DNA of 64,000 bases from Bog-756 sp963738545 (GTDB taxonomy: Bacteria; Actinomycetota; Acidimicrobiia; Acidimicrobiales; RAAP-2). A model generated the notes under the pieces. That model saw only the letters and a list, made by a program, of their open reading frames with translations, did not search any database and was not told where the DNA came from. This document shows positions 17,668-25,912 of this stretch, in pieces; position 1 is the stretch's first letter, and every line of letters starts with the position of its first letter. The stretch is from contig CAVTXA010000009.1 of NCBI GenBank assembly GCA_963738545.1, positions 248,001 to 312,000 of the forward strand. Direction: 5' to 3'. The position numbers and the translations under genes are program-made.

Positions 17668-18911
17668 ACATCCTCGAGACGTTCCGCACGGCGGCCGAGG
17701 CCGTCATCACGAGACGGCTGCGGTCGAGCCTCACCGTGCTCGGCATCATGATCGGGATCGCCGCTGTGGTCCTGACCGTGGGGCTGGGTGAAGGGGCCCA
17801 GCAGCAGGTCAGTTCCGAGATCACGGCTCTCGGGTCGAATCTGTTGACCATCTCGCCGGGAAGCACCACGTCGAGCTCGGGTATCCGGGGCGGATTCGGC
17901 TCGGCCGACACGCTGACCACCGCGGACGCCACCGCCCTGTCGTCGAAGACCGTGGCCCCCGATGTGGGCGCGGTGGCCCCCACCACCTCGGCGTCGGAGA
18001 GCCTGGTGGCCGGCACCACGAACTGGACCACCACCGTGGTCGGAACCAACCCCTCGTGGCTCACGGTGCGGGGTCGCTCGATGACCGAAGGCCGGTTCAT
18101 CGCCGGACACGACCTGAGCACGCGTGCCGACGTGGTCGTCCTGGGTTCGACCACGGCCGAAGAGCTCTTCGGGCCTCGTGACGCCATCGGCCAGGCGGTC
18201 ACCATCAACGGCGTGCCGATGTCGGTGATCGGCATCCTCAACACCGTGGGCTCGTCCGGCTCCTCGAGCTCGACCACCGCCGACCAGGACGACCAGGCGA
18301 TCGTGCCCATCACCACCGCCTCGACCCAGCTGTTCGGAGGCACCACCCGCAACTCGGTAGGGGAGATCCTCGTACAGGCCACATCGTCCTCGACCCTGTC
18401 GGCCGCCTACCAGGAGTCCGATGCCGAGCTGCTCAGCCTGAACGGTGTCACCACGTCATCGGACGCACCCTTCACCATCGAGCCCGAGACATCACTGGTG
18501 AGCACGGCCACCTCCGTGGACAGGACGCTCACCGTCCTGTTGGGGGGCATCGCCGGCATCTCCCTGCTGGTCGGCGGCATCGGGGTGATGAACATCATGC
18601 TCGTCTCGGTCACCGAGCGCATCCGGGAGATCGGCCTGCGTAAGGCCCTGGGTGCCACACCCCGGGTGATCCGTCGCCAGTTCCTGGTCGAGGCATCAGT
18701 GCTCGGGCTTGCCGGAGGCGTGCTCGGTGCCGGGCTCGGCCTGCTGGTGGCGTGGATCCTGCCCCACTTCATCACCGATCCCATCACCATCTCGCCGGTG
18801 GCCATGGCCGCGGCCATCGTCGTCGCCGTCGGCATCGGGGTGGCGTTCGGGGTCTATCCCGCCGGCCGCGCCGCCAAACTCCCGCCTATCGACGCCCTCC
18901 GGAGCGAGTAA
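17664..18911 (+). CDS. MacB-type ABC permease (FtsX superfamily)
   Basis: A 415-residue permease with one N-terminal membrane helix (~21-41), a large extracytoplasmic domain (~42-285), and three C-terminal helices (~290-315, 345-367, 380-400). The segment GGIGVMNIMLVSVTERIREIGLRKALGA (304-331) is the family hallmark, where the coupling helix meets the ATPase. The start is a TTG overlapping the ATPase stop. MacB-type systems use ATP to drive conformational change in the periplasmic domain and expel peptides, siderophores or antibiotics. The substrate here is unknown. Confidence 0.9.
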   Translation: MNILETFRTAAEAVITRRLRSSLTVLGIMIGIAAVVLTVGLGEGAQQQVSSEITALGSNLLTISPGSTTSSSGIRGGFGSADTLTTADATALSSKTVAPDVGAVAPTTSASESLVAGTTNWTTTVVGTNPSWLTVRGRSMTEGRFIAGHDLSTRADVVVLGSTTAEELFGPRDAIGQAVTINGVPMSVIGILNTVGSSGSSSSTTADQDDQAIVPITTASTQLFGGTTRNSVGEILVQATSSSTLSAAYQESDAELLSLNGVTTSSDAPFTIEPETSLVSTATSVDRTLTVLLGGIAGISLLVGGIGVMNIMLVSVTERIREIGLRKALGATPRVIRRQFLVEASVLGLAGGVLGAGLGLLVAWILPHFITDPITISPVAMAAAIVVAVGIGVAFGVYPAGRAAKLPPIDALRSE

Positions 18912-18965
18912 CCGGCAGGGAGGAACCCGACGACGTTGACGACCACAACCCTCGAGACCACGGCT

Positions 18966-19003
18966 CCATCACGACCCATCACGACCCACAAGACCCATCA
19001 CAC
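18966..19003 (+). repeat. degenerate ~10-bp tandem repeat in leader
   Basis: Four tandem units based on CCATCACGAC (two exact, then two degenerate of 9 bases) lie 21 bases before the start of the DUF5666-like gene, inside an A/C-rich, weakly structured leader. Confidence 0.7.
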
Positions 19004-19023
19004 AAGGAACGGCAAGGACAGCA

Positions 19024-19950
19024 ATGAGTAACGCATCGAGATCACTTCGAGACCAAACCATCGGTGTCGGGCGTCGCACCCGTGCACCGGGCATGCGACG
19101 GACTCTGGCCCTCTCGGCCATCGGCACCGCCGCCGCCCTCGTGGCCTTGGGTGCCAGCACGCCGGCATTTGCCGCCTCGACGGGGGGAAGTGCCGCGGGT
19201 GGCCCCGGGGGAGGCGGCCGGTTCCCCGGGGCGACCGGCACCATCGCCGCCATCAACGGCACCTCGCTCGAGGTGCAGAACCCCCAGACCGGGCAGACCA
19301 CCGTGACGTACACCCCGACCACGACCTTCCAGCAGACGGTGACGGCGAACGCCTCGACGGTCACCGTGGGTGCGTGCCTCACGGCCACCGGCAAACCGAC
19401 ATCCGGGAAGACGTCCAAGCAGTCCACCAAGACGCCCCTGCGCACGTTCGGCGAGCCGGTGACCGCATCGGTCGTCTCGATCACCCAGCCGACGTCGGGC
19501 ACCTGCACCAGTGGATTCGGAGGATTCGGCGGCGGCGGTGGGCCCGGCGGGTTTCCCCGGTCCGGTGGGGCCAGGGGCGGGTTCGGTGGCGAATTTCCCG
19601 GTGGCGGGCAGCGCCCGCCCGGCGGCTCGTTCGGGGGTCGTGGCGCTGGGCAGTTCGGCGTGGCCTCAGGATCGGTCACGGCCGTGAAGGGATCCAAGGT
19701 GACGGTCAGGGAGAGCGATCCGGCCACCAAGAAGACGTCGAACGTCGTGGTCACCCTCACCTCGTCGACCACCTTCACCGAGCGCCAGGCCGCGGCGGCC
19801 AGTGACCTGGCCGTGGGCAAATGCGCCAGCTCCGTTGGGAGCGCGGACACCACCGGCGCGGTGACCGCCACCTCCATCACCATCTCCACTCCCGGCGCCA
19901 ACGGCTGCACCGGTGGCTTCGGTGGCTTCCGTGGCGCCGCCGGTGCATGA
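19024..19950 (+). CDS. secreted DUF5666-like protein with two cysteine-bearing repeats
   Basis: A 308-residue exported protein. After an Arg-rich start a hydrophobic helix (~27-48) ends at an AFA-like signal peptidase site near residue 50. Two beta-rich repeats follow, ~69-161 and ~214-295. Each has the pattern ATG/ASG-x-I/V-A-x-G-x-x-L/V-V...TTTF...G-x-C and two Cys (C118/C161 and C267/C295), consistent with one disulfide each. They are separated by a Gly/Phe/Pro-rich linker (164-212). This resembles the DUF5666 family of small beta-barrel repeats. The gene sits between the permease and the second adaptor and overlaps the latter, so it is likely an external component of the same system. Function is otherwise unknown. 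Confidence 0.75.
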   Translation: MSNASRSLRDQTIGVGRRTRAPGMRRTLALSAIGTAAALVALGASTPAFAASTGGSAAGGPGGGGRFPGATGTIAAINGTSLEVQNPQTGQTTVTYTPTTTFQQTVTANASTVTVGACLTATGKPTSGKTSKQSTKTPLRTFGEPVTASVVSITQPTSGTCTSGFGGFGGGGGPGGFPRSGGARGGFGGEFPGGGQRPPGGSFGGRGAGQFGVASGSVTAVKGSKVTVRESDPATKKTSNVVVTLTSSTTFTERQAAAASDLAVGKCASSVGSADTTGAVTATSITISTPGANGCTGGFGGFRGAAGA

Positions 19951-21820
19951 CCCGGCCGCGCCGGAGGACGGGACCGTGATCGCGGTCGCCAACGACGAGG
20001 AGCCCGAATCCGCCGCCCTCGGCGCGGTGACGGATCCCGATCCCACCCAGCCCACCCAGACGGAGCAGGAAGCCGAGCGGTCCCCGACCGGTGGCCCGGG
20101 CCAAGGGCGTTGGGGACCCGGGTGGTTCTCCCCATTCCGTGCCGTCGTGCTCGTCGTGCTGTTGGTGGCCGGAGGCATCGCCTGGGACGTAACCCGAGGG
20201 TCGTCGCCCACCTACCGGACGGCGTTGGTCGCCACCGGTACGGTGGAGTCCACCTTGGACTCGGTGGGCACCATCACGCCGGTCAGCCAAGCCGACCTGA
20301 ACTTCAACGTCTCGGGGACGGTCAGCACCGTCGACGTGGCGGTGGGACAGACCGTGACGCAGGGTCAGACGTTGGCATCGCTCGACCTTGCCGCGCTCAA
20401 CGCCACGGTGGACTCGGCCCAGGCGTCGGTGGCCTCGGCCAAGGCCACCCTGGCCAGCGCCGAAGCCAGTGAGACGGCGACGACCACTACCTCGTCGACC
20501 GCGGCGACGGTGTCGCACGCCACCACCTCCACGACACCGACTACGGCACCGGCGGCATCGGGCGGGTCGTCGTCCACCGCCACGGTGGCGCCGCTGCAGG
20601 CCACCTTGGTCACCGATCAGACCGAGCTCGACGCGGACTCGAACGTGGCCGGGTCGAGCCTCCAGCAGGCCACGGCGGTCTGCGGGTCCGGATCGACACC
20701 CACGACGACGACCACTTCCACCACGACGCCCGCCGGCGGTGCCACGACCACCTGTTCGACGGCGCTGGCCCAGGCTTCGTCGGCCCAGACCAAGGTGGCG
20801 GCGGACATCAAGCAGGTCGCGGAGGACGAACGCGCCCTCACCGCCGCGCTCGAATCATCAGGTGGCTCGTCCGGCTCCTCCTCACCCGGGACCACCGGTT
20901 CGTCGGCGTCGACGTCTTCGGGCACCACCGGCACGACCCCGGTCTCGACGACGTCGGGCGGCACGACGTCGTCCACGCCGTCCTCGGGCGGCACGACGTC
21001 GTCCACGCCGTCCTCGGGCACCGGTGGCCAGGCGACGAAGAAGGCCACGCCCCAGCAGATCGCCGTGGACCAAGCCTCGGTGGACACCGCCGAGGCAAAC
21101 CTGACCGACGCCCAGCAGGCCGTGGCCGGGGCCAACTTGGTCAGCACCATCGCCGGCACGGTGGCCTCGGTAACCATCGCCGCCGGCGACTCGGTCACGG
21201 CCGGCTCCACCTCGTCGACAGCGCAGATCGTGGTCATCGGCAAGGGGTCGTCCTACGACCTGACCACGAGCATCGCCGTGACCGACATCGGGAACGTGGC
21301 CGTAGGCCAGCAGGCCCGGGTCACGCCGGACTCCACCAACACCGTGGTGGACGGCCACGTGGCCGGTATCGGCGTGGTGGCCGACAGTGGATCGACCACC
21401 ACGACGTACCCGGTGACCATCGCCCTCGACTCTCCCGACCTGGGTCAGCTGTCCGGTGTCGACGCCGATGTGCAGATCATCACCCAGCGCTCGGTGGACG
21501 TCACCACCGTCCCTTCGTCGGCCATCCGCACCGTGGGCACCATCCACCTCGTGACCCAGGTGAAGGACGGCAAACCGGCGCCCGTGCGGGTGACTCTGGG
21601 AACGGTCGGTGACATTTTGACCCAGGTGACGTCGGGGGTCTCCACGGGCGACCTGGTCTCCCTGGCCAATCTCCAGGAGCCGCTGCCCTCCACCTCGTCG
21701 ACGACCAGTCGCGGTGGATTCGGTGGATTCGGCGCCGGTGCGGGTGGCTTCGGCGGCGGTGTGGGTGGGGCGGGTGGCTTCGGCGGGGCCGGCGGCTTCG
21801 GTGGGAGGTTCGGAGGGTGA
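19943..21820 (+). CDS. MacA/HlyD-like membrane-fusion (adaptor) protein 2
   Basis: A ~625-residue adaptor, larger than the first. An acidic cytoplasmic stretch precedes one membrane helix (~67-84). Lipoyl half-motifs lie at ~118-150 and ~398-420. Between them is a long hairpin interrupted by Thr/Ser-rich low-complexity blocks (~178-212, 247-270, 305-362), including an exact ten-residue duplication. Beta-barrel and membrane-proximal regions follow (~430-575), then a Gly/Phe tail (591-625). The exact start is uncertain: GTGs at 19913 and 19943 are in frame, and I chose 19943, which overlaps the preceding stop by eight bases. It ends the operon. Confidence 0.75.
   Translation: MHDPAAPEDGTVIAVANDEEPESAALGAVTDPDPTQPTQTEQEAERSPTGGPGQGRWGPGWFSPFRAVVLVVLLVAGGIAWDVTRGSSPTYRTALVATGTVESTLDSVGTITPVSQADLNFNVSGTVSTVDVAVGQTVTQGQTLASLDLAALNATVDSAQASVASAKATLASAEASETATTTTSSTAATVSHATTSTTPTTAPAASGGSSSTATVAPLQATLVTDQTELDADSNVAGSSLQQATAVCGSGSTPTTTTTSTTTPAGGATTTCSTALAQASSAQTKVAADIKQVAEDERALTAALESSGGSSGSSSPGTTGSSASTSSGTTGTTPVSTTSGGTTSSTPSSGGTTSSTPSSGTGGQATKKATPQQIAVDQASVDTAEANLTDAQQAVAGANLVSTIAGTVASVTIAAGDSVTAGSTSSTAQIVVIGKGSSYDLTTSIAVTDIGNVAVGQQARVTPDSTNTVVDGHVAGIGVVADSGSTTTTYPVTIALDSPDLGQLSGVDADVQIITQRSVDVTTVPSSAIRTVGTIHLVTQVKDGKPAPVRVTLGTVGDILTQVTSGVSTGDLVSLANLQEPLPSTSSTTSRGGFGGFGAGAGGFGGGVGGAGGFGGAGGFGGRFGG
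20954..21013 (+). repeat. exact 30-bp tandem duplication inside adaptor 2
   Basis: Two identical 30-base copies (20954-20983 and 20984-21013), with six bases of a third copy after them, encode a duplicated Ser/Thr/Gly/Pro decapeptide. The unit is a multiple of three, so the frame is kept. Identity at every base points to recent slippage or unequal crossover. Confidence 0.9.
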
Positions 21821-22019
21821 CGCTTCCCTCCGGGTGAAGGCACCGGATCCTCCCTCGACGCTGACCGGCCCGGCCGGCGGATTCGTGCCTGCGCTCGCCT
21901 GCCCCTACGGCGTCGTGATCCGCCTCCCGGAACGGCGGACGTGCGGGGAACTCCCTCCGATCGACCGCCGGTCGGATCGACTCCCGGTCTCGACGGCCAC
22001 ACGGGATAGCGTTCCCGGG
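21821..22019. other. 199-base gap, no gene seen
   Basis: Sequence between the operon end and the small NTF2-fold gene. The only signal I can support is TAGCGT at 22007-22012, seven bases before the GTG at 22020, a probable -10 for a leaderless mRNA. No clear terminator with a T-run is visible. Confidence 0.4.
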
Positions 22020-22526
22020 GTGATCGACGACGAACTGGTGGCCGAGGCGGTGCAGGACACCTCGGTGCGCCGCTTGCAGCACGCCTACGCCGACGTGGTC
22101 AACCGCAGAGCCTGGCCGGAGATGGAGCGTCTCTTCCTGCCCGACGCCACGGTGACCCTGGACCTCCGGGCCGGTGAGCCGCTCGTGCTCACCGGAGGAA
22201 CGGAGGTGGGGGAGTTCATCGACAAGGCCATCGAGCGCTTCGAGTTCTTCGAGTTCGTCATCCTCAACGCCCATATCGACTTCCCCGACGGCACCGGGGC
22301 GGGTGTCGCCGTCAGCCGATTGTTCATGAGTGAGATCCGCCAGGATCGTGACAGTGGACGTTGGACGACGGTCTACGGCGTCTACCACGACCGCTATGTC
22401 CTCCGTTCCGGCCGGTGGTGGATCGCCGAGCGGAGGTATCACTCGCTGGCCCGGCGAGCCCGGGACCTGGACACGTTCCCCTTCCCCTCCGAACCGGGAC
22501 TCGTGGTTCCGGGAATCTCCCCCTGA
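22020..22526 (+). CDS. NTF2-fold (SnoaL-like) protein
   Basis: A 168-residue protein of the SnoaL-like/NTF2 superfamily. It shows the N-terminal helix VRRLQHAYADVVNRRAW, the strand ERLFLPDATVTLDL, and a C-terminal sheet with YGVYHDRYVLRSGRWWIAERRYH. The frame is open far upstream, but a GTG at 22020 with a TAGCGT box seven bases before it marks the likely start. Members range from isomerases and hydrolases to binding proteins; no active-site residues can be assigned. The phosphatase gene follows 50 bases later. Confidence 0.7.
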   Translation: MIDDELVAEAVQDTSVRRLQHAYADVVNRRAWPEMERLFLPDATVTLDLRAGEPLVLTGGTEVGEFIDKAIERFEFFEFVILNAHIDFPDGTGAGVAVSRLFMSEIRQDRDSGRWTTVYGVYHDRYVLRSGRWWIAERRYHSLARRARDLDTFPFPSEPGLVVPGISP

Positions 22527-22576
22527 GCCCCTCGGGTCGGGCATCATCACCGGCGGTCGGCGGGCATGGCACCATC

Positions 22577-23074
22577 ATGAGCATGCCGCTCTTGGTGGTA
22601 CGCCACGCCCATGCCGGAAGACGGAGTGCCTACAAGGGTGACGACCGGGCCCGCCCTCTGTCGCCGCGGGGCGTGGTTCGGGCCCGTGAACTGGTCCTGC
22701 TGCTCAGTGAGTACCGTCCCCAGCGGATCCTCTCCAGCCCGTATGTCCGCTGCTGTGCCACCGTGCAGCCACTGGCCGAGTCGCTGGGTCTGGCGGTGGA
22801 GTCGGTCGATGAACTGGCCGAGGGGCACGGAGCCGATGCCGTCCGGTTGCTGGCCACCATGGCCGGGGAGTCGGCTGTCCTGTGCACCCACGGCGATGTC
22901 GCCACGGAAATGCTCGAATTCTTGGTCCCCGACGCGAAGGATCCCGAACGCAGGATCCACCGACTGCAGAAGGGCGAGGTCTGGGTGGTGCAGTCGACCG
23001 GTACCCGACCGGTCATCGTCCAACACCTCCGGCGCTTGCCCGCTTCGGGGCAGAGGCCGACGGAGGGTGCCTGA
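22577..23074 (+). CDS. SixA-type histidine phosphatase
   Basis: A 165-residue histidine-phosphatase superfamily protein. The catalytic RHAHAG motif is at 9-14, a second arginine lies in SPRGVVRA, and the late catalytic His is in LCTHGDVA. The short single-domain form matches SixA-like phosphohistidine phosphatases. The ATG at 22577 is selected because the RHA motif must lie near the N-terminus; upstream sequence in this frame belongs to the preceding gene. It stands 19 bases before murL on the same strand, though murL seems to have its own promoter. Confidence 0.8.
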   Translation: MSMPLLVVRHAHAGRRSAYKGDDRARPLSPRGVVRARELVLLLSEYRPQRILSSPYVRCCATVQPLAESLGLAVESVDELAEGHGADAVRLLATMAGESAVLCTHGDVATEMLEFLVPDAKDPERRIHRLQKGEVWVVQSTGTRPVIVQHLRRLPASGQRPTEGA

Positions 23075-23078
23075 CCGC

Positions 23079-23084
23079 TACGCT
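23079..23084 (+). promoter_or_regulatory. probable -10 box before murL
   Basis: TACGCT stands nine bases before the ATG at 23094 and no ribosome site is seen, suggesting an independent leaderless promoter for murL-murD2. Confidence 0.4.
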
Positions 23085-23093
23085 GGCCGGGTC

Positions 23094-24458
23094 ATGGACG
23101 CCCCCAACCGGTTCGATCCGGCCTCTGTCGGGGACTTTCGGGTGCTGGGCCGGACCTTCGATGGCGATACGGGCGTGGTGTCGCTCCGCTATGCGCTCGG
23201 CGAACAGCTGACCTTCACCGAGACCCTCACCTTCGAGACGCCCTTCACACGGGAACGGGACCTCGACGCGCCGGGCCTACACCGTGCGCTGCTCCACCTG
23301 CAGGTGGCCGCGGGGACCAGCTACTACAAGGCCGCTGCCCCTCCCGAGGTGATCATCGAGGGCGAGAGCCTGACCGACATGGAGCGGGAGTTCCACCACC
23401 ACCTCTACGACGATGGCCTCCGTGAGTTCGCCGTCACGAACGGTCTCGTCGTACCGCGGCCGGTGACCATCCGAGCCGAAGCCGGGCCGATCCCTGACCG
23501 GAGTGCGACCCGAGCCCCGTCGGGGCCGGGTGGCCTGCTCGTCCCGATCGGGGGTGGCAAGGACTCGATGGTCCTGATCGAAGCGGTGAAGCACCTCGCT
23601 CCCCGTCTGTTCGCCGTCAACCCCCATCCTCTGGTCCTCGACCTCGCCCGACGGGCCGGCCTCGATCTGATCGTGGTGCGACGTCGGATCGATCCCGGTC
23701 TCGGTTCCCTCAACGCGTCGGGAGCGCTCAACGGACACGTTCCCATCACCGCCATCATCTCGCTCATCGCCGTGGTCGGCAGCTTCTTGTACGACTACGA
23801 CGTGATCGCCATGGCCGTGGAGCGATCGGCGAGTGAGGAGACGGTGCTCGTTGACGGCGTCCCCGTCAACCACCAGTACTCGAAGAGCCTCGAGTTCGAA
23901 CTCCTGTTCCGGGAGCTCATCACCACCTCGGTCGATCCCGCCCTCCACTACGGCTCGGCGCTCCGTCCCTACTCGGAGCTGGCCATCGCCAGCGCCTTCG
24001 CCCGCCTGACCGAGTACCACGCCACGTTCTGCTCCTGTAACTCGGCCTTCCGGCAGGCGGCGGCCGCGGGAGACCGTTGGTGTGGTCACTGCCCGAAGTG
24101 CCGCTTCGTCGCCTTGATGCTGGCACCGTTCATGGACCGCCACGAGCTGGCCGGCATCCTCGGTCGGGATCTGTTCGAGGATCCCGGCCAGGTCGAGGGG
24201 TTCGCCGCGCTGATGAGTGATGAGGACAAGCCCTTCGAGTGCGTGGGCGAGCGACGCGAGTCGGCCGCCGCCATGCACATGCTCTCGACCCGACCCGGGT
24301 GGTCCGATACTCCGGTGGTTCTGGCGCTGGCTGCTCGGGCCCGGGCCCTCGTCGACGACGATGACGTGACGGCCCAGCTGACACCGTCGGCCGCACTGTC
24401 CGGTCCTGACGACGGGGTGGCCGACGCCGTCCGGCGGTTCCTGGCCGGGTCGACATGA
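23094..24458 (+). CDS. murL: UDP-MurNAc-L-Ala-L-Glu epimerase (MurL-like)
   Basis: A 454-residue protein matching MurL, the glycopeptidyl-glutamate epimerase first described in Xanthomonas, which converts UDP-MurNAc-L-Ala-L-Glu to the D-Glu form using ATP. The PP-loop-type ATP site PIGGGKDS is at 151-158, consistent with the adenylation step of the reaction. A cysteine cluster (C313, C315, then C330, C333, C336 in CGHCPKC) may bind metal. The next gene, overlapping by four bases, is a MurD-like ligase, the same partnership seen in organisms that use this pathway in place of glutamate racemase. Identification rests on motif, length and neighbour. The ATG at 23094 has a TACGCT box nine bases upstream. 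Confidence 0.8.
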   Translation: MDAPNRFDPASVGDFRVLGRTFDGDTGVVSLRYALGEQLTFTETLTFETPFTRERDLDAPGLHRALLHLQVAAGTSYYKAAAPPEVIIEGESLTDMEREFHHHLYDDGLREFAVTNGLVVPRPVTIRAEAGPIPDRSATRAPSGPGGLLVPIGGGKDSMVLIEAVKHLAPRLFAVNPHPLVLDLARRAGLDLIVVRRRIDPGLGSLNASGALNGHVPITAIISLIAVVGSFLYDYDVIAMAVERSASEETVLVDGVPVNHQYSKSLEFELLFRELITTSVDPALHYGSALRPYSELAIASAFARLTEYHATFCSCNSAFRQAAAAGDRWCGHCPKCRFVALMLAPFMDRHELAGILGRDLFEDPGQVEGFAALMSDEDKPFECVGERRESAAAMHMLSTRPGWSDTPVVLALAARARALVDDDDVTAQLTPSAALSGPDDGVADAVRRFLAGST

Positions 24459-25843
24459 CCCTCGACGAGGTGTGTGCCCGACGGGTGGCCGTCTGGGGTC
24501 TGGGGGCCGAAGGGCTGTCCTTGGCCCGCCTCTTCGAGGACCGCCACGCCGATGTGCAGTTCATCGACGACCGACCCGAGGCCGCCGCCGCCCGACTCGA
24601 GGAGCAGGTGGGCGTGGGCCATCCGGTGTTGGCGCCGGCTGACGTTCCCTGGGCCGAGATCGATGTCGTGCTCCGTTCGCCGGGGGTGAGCCGGTACCGC
24701 CCCGAGCTGGAGGCGGCTCGGGCCACCGGCACCACCGTGACCACGGCGATGGCCCTCTGGCTCGAGGACTTCGCCGATGCCCGTGTGGTCGCCATCACCG
24801 GCACCAAGGGGAAGAGCACCACCGCGGCACTGACGGCAGCGATCCTGGGCCACGACGGATCGGATGTGGCACTGATCGGGAACATCGGCGTGCCGGTGGT
24901 GGAGCGGTACGGGATGCCCCTGGCCGACGCCTACGTGGTCGAGGTGTCCTCGTACCAGGCGGCTGACGTGCAGGTGAGCCCGGGACTCGTCGTGCTCACC
25001 AGCCTGGCGCCTGATCACCTCGACTGGCATCGGAGCGAGGAGGCCTACTACCGCGACAAACTCCGACTGGTCGACGCCGGTCCGCCCGGCCTCCTGGCTG
25101 TCAACGCTCGGAGCGACGAAGCCGTGCGACGGACGGCAGGGCATCCAAGGCGCACGCTGTTCGGCCCTTCCGGCCGGGTGACGGTGGACCGATCAGCGGT
25201 GGTTTCCATCGACGGCGAGCCCCTGGTGGACGGGTCGGGGCTCAGCCTCCTCGGCGCCCACAACCTGGACAACCTGTGTGGTGCCATCACCGGGGCCATG
25301 TTGCTCGACGGGAGCCCGCCGTCGGCGTCGACGCTGGAGGAGGTGGTGGCGAGTTTCGACGGGCTGCCGTCACGGTGCCAGATGGTGGGCGAACGCGGCG
25401 GCCTGACCTTCGTCGATGATGCCCTGGCCTCCAACCCGTTTGCCTCGGCCGCCTCGATCGGGGCCTTTCCCGGTCGTGCGCTCACCGTCATCCTCGGTGG
25501 TGCCGACCGCGGTGTCGATCCCGGCGGCCTGGCCGAGGTCCTGGCCCGGCGTCGTCCCACGCCCGGGGTGGTGGTCATCCCTCCGGGTTCGGAGCGCCTG
25601 GTGGAAGCGCTGACCGTTCGGGCGGACGAGGTCGGGACGTCGGTGGCTGTGGCGCTAGCTGCCGATGTGGCCGCGGGTGTCGACCTGGCCGTGGCCATGA
25701 CCCCCCCGGGAGGAGTGGTGCTGTTCTCACCTGCCGCACCCACCCCCGAGGGTGAGGGCGGCTATGCCACCCGGAGTCGGGAGTTCGTGGCCGCGGCCGG
25801 CCTGGCCCGTGGGGGCTCACGGTCATCGCGTCGGAATGCCTAG
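24455..25843 (+). CDS. murD2: MurD-like UDP-MurNAc-L-Ala:L-glutamate ligase (MurD2)
   Basis: A 462-residue Mur ligase. It has an N-terminal Rossmann-like domain with VAVWGLGAEG, an ATPase domain with GTKGKSTT (116-123), EVSSYQ (163-168) and the LAPDHLDWH block (184-192), and a C-terminal domain with LGGADRG (347-353). The canonical MurD motif DDSKATNP is replaced by DDALASNP (321-328), and the SPACASFD-type segment near the C-terminus reads SPAAPTPEGEGGY (425-437). Both regions hold D-glutamate in ordinary MurD, so the changes fit a ligase that adds L-glutamate, with MurL correcting the stereochemistry afterwards. The ATG overlaps the murL stop (ATGA), implying coupling. Confidence 0.85.
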   Translation: MTLDEVCARRVAVWGLGAEGLSLARLFEDRHADVQFIDDRPEAAAARLEEQVGVGHPVLAPADVPWAEIDVVLRSPGVSRYRPELEAARATGTTVTTAMALWLEDFADARVVAITGTKGKSTTAALTAAILGHDGSDVALIGNIGVPVVERYGMPLADAYVVEVSSYQAADVQVSPGLVVLTSLAPDHLDWHRSEEAYYRDKLRLVDAGPPGLLAVNARSDEAVRRTAGHPRRTLFGPSGRVTVDRSAVVSIDGEPLVDGSGLSLLGAHNLDNLCGAITGAMLLDGSPPSASTLEEVVASFDGLPSRCQMVGERGGLTFVDDALASNPFASAASIGAFPGRALTVILGGADRGVDPGGLAEVLARRRPTPGVVVIPPGSERLVEALTVRADEVGTSVAVALAADVAAGVDLAVAMTPPGGVVLFSPAAPTPEGEGGYATRSREFVAAAGLARGGSRSSRRNA

Positions 25844-25912
25844 AGTGACTGGGTGCCGTCGGCGCGCCGTCAGGCGACAGGGCACGGAGTCGAAGGACGG
25901 GGGAAGAGCGCC

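Noticed and set aside
18966..19003. CRISPR-like repeats
   Set aside because: Units are about 10 bases, without spacers, in a gene leader; none of the repeats in this window has CRISPR geometry and no cas gene is present.
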